DNA of 35,036 bases, taken from NCBI GenBank assembly GCA_937142855.1, contig CAKZQZ010000008.1, forward strand, positions 1 to 35,036. Direction: 5' to 3'. Source of the DNA: an uncultured Alphaproteobacteria bacterium (lineage in GTDB: Bacteria; Pseudomonadota; Alphaproteobacteria; Puniceispirillales; Marisalimonadaceae). Both the position numbers and the translations under genes were made by a program. Below, in pieces: positions 17,121 to 25,582 of this stretch (position 1 is its first letter; each line of letters starts with the position of its first letter). Under the pieces are notes generated by a model that saw nothing but the letters and a program-made list of their open reading frames with translations, was not told where the DNA came from and made no database searches.

Positions 17121-18479
17121 TTAAACCTCTGATATTTTAATTCGAAATGCTTCCATGGGGTGATTTAATTCTAACGTATGATTTAAAACAAACTCGTAAA
17201 CACACCCTCTGTCAGAATGAACAGGTGAATATGGAAAGGCAAAAGTAGGTAATTCTTCATTATCAGTTAAGGGATAATGTAATAAAAATGGATTAATTAA
17301 TTTTGCAATTTCGTTCGAGATAGAGGTTTTTTTTGAAGTAATAATACATAGAACTCCAACTTCTGTTGGTTCACTAACTTTTGTTTCTAATTCTCCTAAT
17401 GTTCCATTAACCCCTATAAGTCTAAATTCTAAAGAGTACAAGGGAGTGTCTAATTCCATTTTTTCTTTAATTTGTTTTTTCAAAAAATTAGATAATTTAC
17501 TAACCCATGTTTTTGCATTTTCTACATAGTTTTGATCCCTTAACAATACCAAAAGAGATGTTTGATATCCTGTAATCTTGGCTCCTTCTAACTTTACGTT
17601 ATATGTTCCTGACTTTAACCAATTGGCACCATCCACTCTAACCTTGCCATTTTTTTCTAAACGGTAATTAGCATTTGTTACGTCCATGTAACCACCTGGC
17701 TCATATAAAATAAAAGGATCTGCGTTTTCATAAAGCATATGAGCGGCAACGCTCTCTGGTGTACAAGATGCATTAGAGGCCATAGCCTCAACTGTAAAAC
17801 CACTTTTATCAAATTCTACTAAAACAACACCCGATGTTGGGTTGTTCGAACATAAAGCTCCACATTCAGCAATTTTGGCGCCATGCCATGATCCTCCAGG
17901 GTCAGCTCCTTTCATCAATGGCAAAGCTGAGATTATGGCAGTATCTGTTGTTCGACCAGCAAGAATAATATCGGCGCCAGTTTTAATACATTCTTGAATT
18001 TGCTCTGCACCTGCGAGAGCTACAATGTGTGACATATCATGAATAATATCAGCATCAAGTTTTGGAGATGGATCTAATGAAGATATTTTTTGTTTTTTAA
18101 AAGACGTTTTAATAAATTCTTTGTTTTGTTCACAATATAACTTAGTGATTTTTATGGATTGTCCCATCTCTTCAGCTAACTCAATTGTAATATCTTCCAT
18201 CCAATCGACCATTTCGTCAGTTCCACAAGTTCCAGAGCTTCCAATTAAAAGTGGAATTTTAGCTTCTTCTCTTGCTTTCATCAGTATTTTCCACTCAGAT
18301 TTTATTGCAGACCTGGAATATTTAGATGTGCCAGAACCCAGAGAATATGGGCCACTATCGGTGGAACCACCATCAATACTAATGATATCAGGTTTCCTGT
18401 TAAGGCCATTTTTTAATGCCTCAATATCAAAACCCAATCCCAACACACCAGATGGCACAAGTACTTTTGAACAAATCAT
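17121..18479 (-). CDS. AtuA-family (DUF1446) protein
   Basis: 452 residues. Family patterns: ISIDGGSTDSGPYSLGSG near residue 33, LLIGSSGTCGTDEMVDWM, ADIILAGRTTDTAIISALPLMKGADPGGSWHGAKIAECGALCS, and the C-terminal FRLIGVNGTLGE. The family was named for acyclic terpene (citronellol) utilisation in Pseudomonas, but homologues occur widely beside CoA-transferases and hydrolases, so the substrate here is not known. It is co-directional and abutting with DUF4387. No AtuC/AtuF carboxylase genes are visible nearby, which argues against a complete Atu pathway at this locus. Confidence 0.85.
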   Translation of the reverse strand: MICSKVLVPSGVLGLGFDIEALKNGLNRKPDIISIDGGSTDSGPYSLGSGTSKYSRSAIKSEWKILMKAREEAKIPLLIGSSGTCGTDEMVDWMEDITIELAEEMGQSIKITKLYCEQNKEFIKTSFKKQKISSLDPSPKLDADIIHDMSHIVALAGAEQIQECIKTGADIILAGRTTDTAIISALPLMKGADPGGSWHGAKIAECGALCSNNPTSGVVLVEFDKSGFTVEAMASNASCTPESVAAHMLYENADPFILYEPGGYMDVTNANYRLEKNGKVRVDGANWLKSGTYNVKLEGAKITGYQTSLLVLLRDQNYVENAKTWVSKLSNFLKKQIKEKMELDTPLYSLEFRLIGVNGTLGELETKVSEPTEVGVLCIITSKKTSISNEIAKLINPFLLHYPLTDNEELPTFAFPYSPVHSDRGCVYEFVLNHTLELNHPMEAFRIKISEV

Positions 18480-18536
18480 TTATTATCTTTTAGTTAAGTT
18501 TTTTTAAATATAACCTATTAATTTATATTAAAAAAG

Positions 18537-18550
18537 TTTCTCATGAGAAA
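18537..18550 (-). terminator. Possible weak terminator hairpin
   Basis: The palindrome TTTCTCATGAGAAA lies just after the stop of the helix-turn-helix gene and is followed on the minus strand by CTTTTTTAAT. The stem is only 5 bp, so termination would be inefficient. Confidence 0.35.
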
Positions 18551-18556
18551 TGAGTA

Positions 18557-19507
18557 TTAACCTACGCAATATACCCAATTCTTGATGTTAAGCTTCTCTC
18601 CTGCAAATAAATATGGCTGTCCACCTATTTGTTCGGCATATTCAATCAAATCAATTGTTGCGCTAGACCTCATATTAAAATTTTCTTGTTTATCTGTGCC
18701 CTTTGATCCTACTAAAACTACAAACTCAGAGGATATATCAACTAGACTGCTCTTGGTTTGTCTAGGAGTTAATATTTTTTTAAAATTATATCCCCATGAA
18801 TCTAAGGCTTTTATTCCTATGTCAATATCTTTGCCTTTAACTTTAATAAGACAAATTTGACAAATATTTTTATCTTTATTCTCTAGACTTCTAATTGAAT
18901 AATCAGAATTAATATCTCCTTCAAGCCCATTTTGTCTCCAGTGTTTTAACTGTTCTTCTAATGGAACAACAATAATAGTGTTAAAAAATAATTTTGATTT
19001 TATTAAAACGGCTAGTTTGATCTCAGATTGATTTTTTATAATTTTACTAAATTGTTGATCTTTACTATCTAAATATTTAGTTTTTTTTGTTTTTTGTTTT
19101 ATTTTATCTTTATGTAGTTTTAAAATTTTATTTATATCGTCTCTTTGTGATAGAGGAGTGATAAAATTATTTTTAAAAAGGTCTAAAAATTTTTTATGCC
19201 CTTCTCTGTCACCATAGAATTTATTGTATTGTTTTTCTAAAGAGCTAAGCTGATACAATGAATCAAAAGTTTCCGGCACTGACTGTTTCATATTCATCAA
19301 ACTTTGGTTAGTGCCTATTGCAATCCATTTTGAAAGAGTACCTCTAGACATACCTAATTGTTCAGCTAAATCTTTTTGCCTGTCTTCTAACTGAAAAACT
19401 GCATTAGTAATAGCTTCAGCCATTTCAAATATACTATTTTTAACTCTGCTCTTGGCAAGGTTAATTTTTTTTACATGATCCTCAAGGGACATTATATTTG
19501 GAAGCAT
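18557..19507 (-). CDS. Helix-turn-helix protein fused to a degenerate MT-A70-like domain
   Basis: 316 residues from ATG 19507 (a TTG at 19513 and ATG 19492 are alternatives). The N-terminal half has a KorB/ParB-like helix-turn-helix, DLAEQLGMSRGTLSKWIAIG (about residues 46-65), then a helical, lysine-rich linker. The C-terminal half resembles MT-A70 adenine methyltransferases: ALDSWGYNFKKIL (about 234-246), SEFVVLVGSKG (about 260-270) and a closing PYLFAGEKLNIKNWVYCVG. Where the family has its catalytic DPPW there is VVPLEEQLKHW, so methylation activity is probably lost. I infer a DNA-binding regulator that uses the dead domain for ligand or DNA recognition. It is last in the AzlCD / MazG-like run. 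Confidence 0.65.
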   Translation of the reverse strand: MLPNIMSLEDHVKKINLAKSRVKNSIFEMAEAITNAVFQLEDRQKDLAEQLGMSRGTLSKWIAIGTNQSLMNMKQSVPETFDSLYQLSSLEKQYNKFYGDREGHKKFLDLFKNNFITPLSQRDDINKILKLHKDKIKQKTKKTKYLDSKDQQFSKIIKNQSEIKLAVLIKSKLFFNTIIVVPLEEQLKHWRQNGLEGDINSDYSIRSLENKDKNICQICLIKVKGKDIDIGIKALDSWGYNFKKILTPRQTKSSLVDISSEFVVLVGSKGTDKQENFNMRSSATIDLIEYAEQIGGQPYLFAGEKLNIKNWVYCVG

Positions 19508-19553
19508 TGGCAAATATTTCTCTAAAGTTTTGTGGTTATATTAAAAAATTTTA

Positions 19554-19922
19554 TTAAAACTTTTTACCACCTTCTTTAAGCCGGTTTTTTCTTTTATGGT
19601 CGGCTCTATTTTTATTATACTCTAATTTTTCATATATAGTCTCACCTAAATTGAAATTCTTAGATTCTGCAAGGTCAAAAATACGAATTATGGCATCAGC
19701 TAATTCAACTTCCATCATTGACCTATGCTTTAAATGATTATCCATCAACCCTTTTCTTGCCCCTTCCATAGCTTCACTAATTTCTGAGTGAATTAAGCAC
19801 AAAAGTTCGCCTACATTCCTATCTTTTTTAATACCATTGGCATCATGCCACCAACCACCTTTTACTGCAGCCTCATGGCAATCTTTTGCACAACGATTCA
19901 CACCTAGAATATTTTGCTTCAT
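19554..19922 (-). CDS. MazG-like nucleotide pyrophosphohydrolase
   Basis: 122 residues from ATG 19922, which has GGAGA seven bases upstream; TTG 19934 is rejected. All-alpha NTP-pyrophosphohydrolase with the metal-binding helices visible: LIHSEISEAMEGARKG and EVELADAIIRIFDLAE (the ExxE…ExxD pattern). It would hydrolyse non-canonical nucleotide triphosphates to the monophosphate. The gap after azlD is 16 bases, so it is probably in the same transcript. Confidence 0.8.
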   Translation of the reverse strand: MKQNILGVNRCAKDCHEAAVKGGWWHDANGIKKDRNVGELLCLIHSEISEAMEGARKGLMDNHLKHRSMMEVELADAIIRIFDLAESKNFNLGETIYEKLEYNKNRADHKRKNRLKEGGKKF

Positions 19923-19938
19923 TAATTTCTCCAAATGA

Positions 19939-20259
19939 TCATAAAAAAATATTTAAATTCGACATAACTAAAAAACTTGTCATACCTAAGATTATAGTCG
20001 CAAGAATATTACTTGAGATTATAGCTACAACAGTAGCAATAATAGCGGCATATAATTTATAATTATCCAATAAGTAAAAATTATTATTTTGGATAATTGA
20101 TAGGTCATTAACTATTATGGGCGTTAGAACAGCTAGGGGAATATATTTAAATGAGTTTTTAAGTAAAGGAGATAATTCTCGTGATAACATTCCTGAAAGA
20201 GGTATAAACCTAATCAAGAAAGTAATTAGTCCACATAAAATAATTGTACTCCAAATCAT
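19939..20259 (-). CDS. azlD: Branched-chain amino acid exporter small subunit, AzlD family
   Basis: 106 residues with about four hydrophobic helices; IWSTIILCGLITFLIRFIPL and LLKNSFKYIPLAVLTPIIV match the AzlD family (compare RxxPL…KYxPxAVL). It works as the small partner of AzlC in the inner membrane. Its ATG overlaps the azlC stop (ATGA, 4 bases), so the pair is translationally coupled. Confidence 0.9.
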   Translation of the reverse strand: MIWSTIILCGLITFLIRFIPLSGMLSRELSPLLKNSFKYIPLAVLTPIIVNDLSIIQNNNFYLLDNYKLYAAIIATVVAIISSNILATIILGMTSFLVMSNLNIFL

Positions 20260-20945
20260 CTTTTACTATCCATTTTACTGGTCAAAATACCAAAAATAAT
20301 TCCTACAACAGCTGAAAGAATGATCCAAAAATTAATATCTAAATTTTTGCAAATCAATGCTGTAACTGCAGAGCTTAGTACAACAAATAATGTAGAAACA
20401 GATTTTATCATGGGTATGATAATGGCAATAAATGTAAGTGGTATTATAAATTGTAAATCTAAAAATTCTGGAAGATCACCCCCTAATAAAATTCCAGTCA
20501 AAGTAGATAATTGCCATGATAAAAATAGAGTAATGCCTGTTCCTAATAAATGAAAATGAAGAAATAGTTTATTTGGCTCATTCATAAATTTTCTTATTGA
20601 TACAGCATATGCCTCATCAGTTAACAAATATCCTAAAATTATTCTCCATTTCAAAGATAATTTTTTTAAAAACTCTAACATAGATAAACTATATAAAAAA
20701 TGTCTTGAATTGATAGCACCGACAGAAGTTACTAGTACAGCCATTGATGAACCACTAGAAAATAATTGAAGAAAAACTATCTGACTAGCACCCCCAAATA
20801 TAATAGAAGACATTAAAAAGGCTTGCAAAGGGGTCAATCCTGTTTCAATAGCCATTATACCATATATTATGCCAAATGGAAAAACACCTACTTGTAAAGG
20901 TAATTCTTCGAAAACACCCTCTTTGAAAACTTTCCACTTTGTCAT
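20256..20945 (-). CDS. azlC: Branched-chain amino acid exporter large subunit, AzlC family
   Basis: 229 residues with about seven hydrophobic segments. Family motifs are FPFGIIYGIMAIETGLTPLQAFLMSSIIFGGASQIVFLQLFSSG and INSRHFLYSLSMLEFLKKLS, followed by GYLLTDEAYAVS. With AzlD it exports branched-chain amino acids or related compounds. It is the first gene of a four-gene minus-strand run and is divergent from the endonuclease III gene; no Lrp-type regulator is adjacent. Confidence 0.92.
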   Translation of the reverse strand: MTKWKVFKEGVFEELPLQVGVFPFGIIYGIMAIETGLTPLQAFLMSSIIFGGASQIVFLQLFSSGSSMAVLVTSVGAINSRHFLYSLSMLEFLKKLSLKWRIILGYLLTDEAYAVSIRKFMNEPNKLFLHFHLLGTGITLFLSWQLSTLTGILLGGDLPEFLDLQFIIPLTFIAIIIPMIKSVSTLFVVLSSAVTALICKNLDINFWIILSAVVGIIFGILTSKMDSKR

Positions 20946-21060
20946 GTTTTATATTTTAAACTTCTTATGATTAATAAAAAATTATTATATATAGTATTCT
21001 CAATTTTTTGAATTGATTATTATCAATATTCATAACATACAAAACTCAGAGGATTTAAAT

Positions 21061-21714
21061 TTGTTAAAAGCAGAAAGAGCAAAGTTCATCATGGATTTCT
21101 TAGAAAGAAGTTATCCTGAGACACCTGTGCCACTTAATAATAATAATATATTTGAATTACTTGTCGCCGTATTATTAAGTGCGCAATGTACTGATGAAAG
21201 GGTCAATAAAATTACCCCAACCCTTTTTAAAATTGCTAATAATCCATTTGATATGGAAAAAATTCCAGTTGAAAAAATCTATAATATTATAAGGCCATGT
21301 GGTTTAGCTCCTCAAAAATCAAAAGCTATTTCAAATTTGTCAAAAATATTAGTAAATAAATTTAATGGAATTGTCCCTAATGATATTAAAGAATTAGAAA
21401 AACTCCCTGGCGTAGGTCATAAAACAGCAAGCGTAGTGATTTCTCAGGGATTTGGCGTTCCTGCATTCCCAGTTGACACTCATATTCATAGACTTGCTCA
21501 AAGGTGGGGATTAACAAATGGGAAAAACGTAAAAACAACTGAAAAGGACTTAAAAAAACTTTTTCCTCCAGAAAAATGGAATAAGCTTCATCTCCAGATT
21601 ATATTTTATGGACGAGAATTTTGTTCAGCTTGGGCATGTGATGGAACAGTCTGTAATATATGTACTACTTGTTATCCAAATAGAAAAAAACCAGTAAAAA
21701 CTAAAAAGCCATAA
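21061..21714 (+). CDS. nth: Endonuclease III (DNA glycosylase/AP lyase)
   Basis: 217 residues from TTG 21061, chosen because CAGAGGA lies seven bases upstream and the resulting N-terminus (MLKAERAKFIMDFLERSYPE) matches the family length; TTG 21013 has no site. Helix-hairpin-helix LEKLPGVGHKTASVVI with the catalytic Lys (GHK) and the catalytic Asp in PVDTHIHRLAQRWGL. It removes oxidised pyrimidines and nicks the abasic site. The iron-sulfur region at the end, CSAWACDGTVCNICTTC, has five cysteines in a spacing unlike the E. coli C-x6-C-x2-C-x5-C pattern. It ends exactly where the convergent photolyase gene ends. Confidence 0.93.
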   Translation: MLKAERAKFIMDFLERSYPETPVPLNNNNIFELLVAVLLSAQCTDERVNKITPTLFKIANNPFDMEKIPVEKIYNIIRPCGLAPQKSKAISNLSKILVNKFNGIVPNDIKELEKLPGVGHKTASVVISQGFGVPAFPVDTHIHRLAQRWGLTNGKNVKTTEKDLKKLFPPEKWNKLHLQIIFYGREFCSAWACDGTVCNICTTCYPNRKKPVKTKKP

Positions 21715-23235
21715 CTATAATAACTTTAATTGCTTATTGGGTAAAACTTCTCTTTTTTTCCTTCGACTACCTAGTTTTGTAAAAATAAATTTTGATTTTT
21801 CATTATACCCTTCTTTTTTCATAATTTTTGTAAATTGAGACTTTGCTTTTTTAATGGCTTCAGAATGAACAATAATTTTGTGTGGATAATCTTTACCTAT
21901 AATGCATTTAGAACTTTTTTGAGTATTTAAACTCATCTTCCAAGGTTCATGTATCCATGCTTCAGGGACATTCTTTAGTTCAGGGACCCATTTTTTTATA
22001 AACTCTCCATTTGGATCCTGGTCATATGACTGCTTTATCGGATTATAAATCCTAAGTGTATTTATACCCGTAACCCCGGACTGCATTTGTAATTGACTAT
22101 AATGAATACCGGGTTCGTAATCAGTAAACATTTGAGCTAAATGGTAGCCAATTTTTCTCCAATCCAACCAAAGGTCATAACTAGCAAAACTGACAAGCAT
22201 TGCTCGCATTCTAAATGTTATCCACCCATTATAATTTAAAAATCTCATACAAGCATCTACAAATGGGTATCCCGTTTGACCATTTTTCCAAGCAGAATAG
22301 AATTTTAAATTAACTTGTTTTTCCCTAAGACCTTCATAATAAGGATGCATGCACTTAAACTCAATTGATGGCTGGGATTCTAATTTTTGAATAAAATGAC
22401 ACCTCCAAGTTAATCGTGAAAGTAATGCAGAAATATTTTTTTTCCAAATTTTTCTCTCAACCTCATGTAAACTATTAATTTTAATACTTGTCATATTGAT
22501 TATTTCTTTAGAAGAGATCGTACCCCAGGTCAAATGAGGGGAAATTCTTGAGCAACTATTTTCAGATTTTCCTGGCTTAGAAATATTATAAATATAATTT
22601 TTTCCTCTAATTTGGAGGAAACTATTTATTGTTTTTAAAGCTTGGCTTCTGCCACCTTTTTGAACCTTTCCTCGAAAATTATTAATAAAAATATTATCTG
22701 TTTTTGGAGGAATAGGGCTTCCATTTATAGCTTTAAAAGGAATTATATTATTTGGAGTAGGGATTATATTTTCTTTCATTCTAAAATTTCTAATTTTAGA
22801 CCATTCGTTACGATCTTTTAAACATCTAACCACACCATTTGCAGGAAATTCCTTATAATTAATTTTACTATTAGCAAACGAACTCCTAACCTTAATATCT
22901 CTTTTAAAAGTCCAGTCATTACCACTTTCTTCATGGGCAAAGACGTAATTTATTTTGTATTTTTTAGATAAATCTTTAAAAACTTTTTCAACAGAACCAA
23001 TTTGGATTATTAGTTTTTGGTTAATAGTATTCAGATCTCTAGATAACTCCACCAAACTGTCATGGATAAAGGACCAATGTCTTCTGTTAGCAAAGGGTTC
23101 TGACCAATAATCTGTTTCGACGATATAGAGCATTAACGTTGGAGTAGAATTTTTAGACGCCTCATAAATAGGCTTGTGGTCTGTTATTCTGAGATCTCTT
23201 TTAAACCAAACAATTTGAATTTCAGATTTTTTCAT
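21715..23235 (-). CDS. Deoxyribodipyrimidine photolyase / cryptochrome family protein
   Basis: 506 residues. N-terminal antenna domain IVWFKRDLRITDHKPIYEA, and a C-terminal FAD domain with SRISPHLTWGTISSKE, SRLTWRCHFIQKLES, GQTGYPFVDACMRFLNYNGWITFRMRAMLVSF and LDWRKIGYHLAQMFTDYEPGIHYSQLQMQSG (FAD/active-site helices). It would repair cyclobutane pyrimidine dimers by light-driven electron transfer, or act as a light sensor. The start codon lies inside the preceding TIGR03643 gene (14-base overlap). Family proteins of this branch are commonly accompanied by DUF2256 and TIGR03643 proteins, as here. Confidence 0.92.
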   Translation of the reverse strand: MKKSEIQIVWFKRDLRITDHKPIYEASKNSTPTLMLYIVETDYWSEPFANRRHWSFIHDSLVELSRDLNTINQKLIIQIGSVEKVFKDLSKKYKINYVFAHEESGNDWTFKRDIKVRSSFANSKINYKEFPANGVVRCLKDRNEWSKIRNFRMKENIIPTPNNIIPFKAINGSPIPPKTDNIFINNFRGKVQKGGRSQALKTINSFLQIRGKNYIYNISKPGKSENSCSRISPHLTWGTISSKEIINMTSIKINSLHEVERKIWKKNISALLSRLTWRCHFIQKLESQPSIEFKCMHPYYEGLREKQVNLKFYSAWKNGQTGYPFVDACMRFLNYNGWITFRMRAMLVSFASYDLWLDWRKIGYHLAQMFTDYEPGIHYSQLQMQSGVTGINTLRIYNPIKQSYDQDPNGEFIKKWVPELKNVPEAWIHEPWKMSLNTQKSSKCIIGKDYPHKIIVHSEAIKKAKSQFTKIMKKEGYNEKSKFIFTKLGSRRKKREVLPNKQLKLL

Positions 23236-23428
23236 GCTTGGCTTTACGACCGTAGACTCTTTCTCGCCACACCTTAAAAGAAGCTTTTTTTAAACTTGAT
23301 CTCATAATTTTAATTACCTCTTTTTCAGATAATCCCGTCTGCATTTTTATGCTATCAAAGCTTGTTTTATCACACCAAGCCATTTCTATCACGTTATCAA
23401 TATCAAAATTATATTTAACTATTTTCAA
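23222..23428 (-). CDS. TIGR03643/DUF2805 family protein
   Basis: 68 residues: NVIEMAWCDKTSFDSIKMQTGLSEKEVIKIMRSSLKKASFKVWRERVYGRKAKHE, a full match in pattern to the TIGR03643 family, a small helical (possibly nucleic-acid-binding) domain. The start is TTG 23428, inside the end of the DUF2256 gene (14-base overlap); its own end overlaps the photolyase start by 14 bases. Both overlaps imply coupled translation. Confidence 0.85.
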   Translation of the reverse strand: MKIVKYNFDIDNVIEMAWCDKTSFDSIKMQTGLSEKEVIKIMRSSLKKASFKVWRERVYGRKAKHEKI

Positions 23429-23570
23429 TATTTAATACCACTTTGTTTCTTTTACATTTTTGACTACAGTACTTAACTTGATCCCAAACCTTTTTCCATT
23501 TTTTTCTCCATGTAAAAGGTCTTTTACAAATTACACAAATTTTTGAAGGTAGGTTTTCTTTTTTAATCAT
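23415..23570 (-). CDS. DUF2256 small zinc-ribbon-like protein
   Basis: 51 residues, ATG 23570 to TAA 23415. The sequence has KKENLPSKICVICKRPFTWR, then KKWKKVWDQVKYCSQKCKRN: two Cys-x2/3-Cys pairs around an aromatic/basic centre, which is the DUF2256 pattern. Probably binds zinc. It is the first gene of the DUF2256 / TIGR03643 / photolyase overlapping set. Confidence 0.88.
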   Translation of the reverse strand: MIKKENLPSKICVICKRPFTWRKKWKKVWDQVKYCSQKCKRNKVVLNIENS

Positions 23571-23587
23571 GTTATTCAAAATATTAC

Positions 23588-24016
23588 TTAGTTTATATTA
23601 GTTGTTGAAGTTAATACTGCTGTATGAAGTCCAGATGCTGCTACTTTACCCGAAGAGGTAAAAAGTTTTCCTTCAACAGACACAATTTGCTTTCCTAATT
23701 TTATAATTTTTGCAGTACCAGTAACCTTTCCTAACAACAAAGGTCTATGAAAAGTAATATGTATATCTGTTGAACTTGGTAAGTATTTATCCTCAGTTAG
23801 TATATTGACACTAATAGACGTTATTTCATCTATAGCAGATGCAATCATACCACCTTGAACCGTTTTAAAAGGGTTTAAACATTCCTTAGAAAATTCTAAC
23901 TCATACTTATATGTATATGTATCCTTATCAAGCCCAATATATTTAGTGTTTAGAAAGTGAAAAGTGTGTCCAGAACGAGCTCTTTCAATGGATTTATTGA
24001 TATTTTTGACTTCCAT
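23588..24016 (-). CDS. PaaI-family hotdog thioesterase
   Basis: 142 residues of a single hotdog fold: LNPFKTVQGGMIASAIDEITSISV (the central helix with the QGG / D-E catalytic region), TDIHITFHRPLLLGKVTGTAKIIKLGKQIVSVEGKLF, and SGKVAASGLHTAVL. PaaI-type enzymes hydrolyse acyl-CoA or aryl-CoA thioesters. The acyl group is not predictable. It is upstream of the DUF2256 gene by 17 bases in the same direction and divergent from the DUF1330 gene. Confidence 0.85.
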   Translation of the reverse strand: MEVKNINKSIERARSGHTFHFLNTKYIGLDKDTYTYKYELEFSKECLNPFKTVQGGMIASAIDEITSISVNILTEDKYLPSSTDIHITFHRPLLLGKVTGTAKIIKLGKQIVSVEGKLFTSSGKVAASGLHTAVLTSTTNIN

Positions 24017-24105
24017 TTATGACCGCCTTTCTGCTAATATATTTATAAATAAAAATTAACTTAACTAGATCTTATAATTATAAATTATATATGAATGGAG
24101 TTTTT

Positions 24106-24399
24106 ATGCCTAAAGGTTATTTTTTAAGTGCTCATCGCTCCCCGGCAAATCCAGAAAAAAGGAATGCTTATTTAGCATTAGCGGCTCCTGCAATTGAAAA
24201 AAGTAAAGGTAAAATCTTAGCTAGTACCAATATTGTAGACGCTCACGAAAATGGTGTAGCAGAACAAACAGTGCTTGTAGAATTTGATAGTTTAGAAAAG
24301 GCTAAAACTTTTTATTATAGTCAGGAATATCAATCTGCACTTAAAGCACTTGATGGAGGCGCTGATAGAGATATCAGAATATTTGAGGGTAAAGAATAA
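24106..24399 (+). CDS. DUF1330 protein
   Basis: 97 residues from ATG 24106, which has GGAG five bases upstream; ATG 24091 is before the site and is rejected. Ferredoxin-like dimeric barrel: GYFLSAHRSPANPEKRNAYLALAAPAIEKSKGKIL, then TVLVEFDSLEKAKTFYYSQEYQSALKAL, the DUF1330 hallmark. Function unknown, soluble. Confidence 0.88.
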   Translation: MPKGYFLSAHRSPANPEKRNAYLALAAPAIEKSKGKILASTNIVDAHENGVAEQTVLVEFDSLEKAKTFYYSQEYQSALKALDGGADRDIRIFEGKE

Positions 24400-24418
24400 T
24401 AAGACTTATTCAAATAAA

Positions 24419-25315
24419 CTATTTTTGATTTGTTATCCTGTCATATGTTTTGAAGAGTGATTGATTACCATTTTTCCCCTCATTATGAGCTTTTGCTTCT
24501 AAATATAAAGACTGTACCAGAGCCAATCCTGGTAGGGGTATCCCACTTTCGAACGCAGCTTCGCTTGCTAATTTTAAATCCTTGAGTTGCAGGTCTATTC
24601 TAAAGCCAGCCTTATCATTTTTATCTATCACTAAGTCTCCTAAATTTTCAAGTAACCAAGAGTTGGCCGCCCCACCCATCAGAGTGTCTTTAAGCAATTT
24701 TAAATCTCCACCTTTTGACTTACATAAAGCAAAAGCTTCACACATTGACTGAATATGCGTTCCAACCATAATCTGATTGCACATTTTAAAAATCTGCCCC
24801 ATGCCAAGTTTGCCAGCATAAACAATATTTTTACCCATAGAGTTAAGAATATATAAAGATTTTTTAAAAGTATCCTTTTTGCCTCCAACCATGATTGATA
24901 GATTAGCGTCGATCGCACCTTTAACACCGCCACTTACTGGTGCATCAAGAAACTCTATTTGAGCTTTTTGTAATTCTTTTCCTATCTCAATAGATGAAGA
25001 AGAGGATATGGTACTCATCTCAATAACTATTGTGCCTGGTTTTAAATACTGATTTATACCAGTCTTACTATTAAAAACACTTTCAACATCGGAAGTGTCT
25101 GGAAGAATAGATATAATGAAATTGTTATTGGCTATTGCTCTTAAATTATTGACAGTTTTGACCCTGTCTTTCTCAATTTTTTTTGTGATTTTAGGGTTTT
25201 TATCATAAACCATAACATTAAACCCTGACTTAATTAAATTTTTTAACATTGGCAAACCCATGTTGCCAGCACCAATAAATCCAATTGACGTATTACTTAT
25301 AGTTTTAGCCTTCAT
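24419..25315 (-). CDS. 3-hydroxyisobutyrate-dehydrogenase-family NAD(P) oxidoreductase
   Basis: 298 residues. Rossmann start SIGFIGAGNMGLPMLKNLIKSGFNVMVYD; ISILPDTSDV; substrate motif EFLDAPVSGGVKGAIDANLSIMVGG; and the catalytic Lys in GMGQIFKMCNQIMVG (GxxxxxKxxxN). It oxidises a beta-hydroxyacid such as 3-hydroxyisobutyrate, tartronate semialdehyde or a sulfonate analogue; substrate not decided. It converges with DUF1330. Confidence 0.88.
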   Translation of the reverse strand: MKAKTISNTSIGFIGAGNMGLPMLKNLIKSGFNVMVYDKNPKITKKIEKDRVKTVNNLRAIANNNFIISILPDTSDVESVFNSKTGINQYLKPGTIVIEMSTISSSSSIEIGKELQKAQIEFLDAPVSGGVKGAIDANLSIMVGGKKDTFKKSLYILNSMGKNIVYAGKLGMGQIFKMCNQIMVGTHIQSMCEAFALCKSKGGDLKLLKDTLMGGAANSWLLENLGDLVIDKNDKAGFRIDLQLKDLKLASEAAFESGIPLPGLALVQSLYLEAKAHNEGKNGNQSLFKTYDRITNQK

Positions 25316-25582
25316 TTTATATTTCCAAAATTAATTTAGAATTACATTTAATTGATTAACTATCTACTTTAACAAAATTAAATTATAATTAATTGAAAAA
25401 TTGGGTTATAAATTAGGCTGAAAACTATATCTATTCAAGTTTTAATATGAAACTATAATCTTTAATTAATATTAGTGTTAACAATTATTTTTAAATTTTA
25501 GTGTACTTTAATATTATTTTTAAACAACAACACAACATAATAATATTTGTTAATTTTATAATATGTAAAGGTGTCTAAAAAA
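25316..25582. other. AT-rich intergenic region, nothing recognised
   Basis: 267 bases between the end of the epimerase gene and the start of the 3-hydroxyisobutyrate-dehydrogenase-like gene. It is almost entirely A/T, with no convincing frame, hairpin terminator or riboswitch-like structure. It probably holds the promoter of the downstream gene. Confidence 0.4.

Noticed and set aside
25316-25582. Possible riboswitch or small RNA in the AT-rich gap
   Set aside because: No stable helices or conserved motif could be found by eye.
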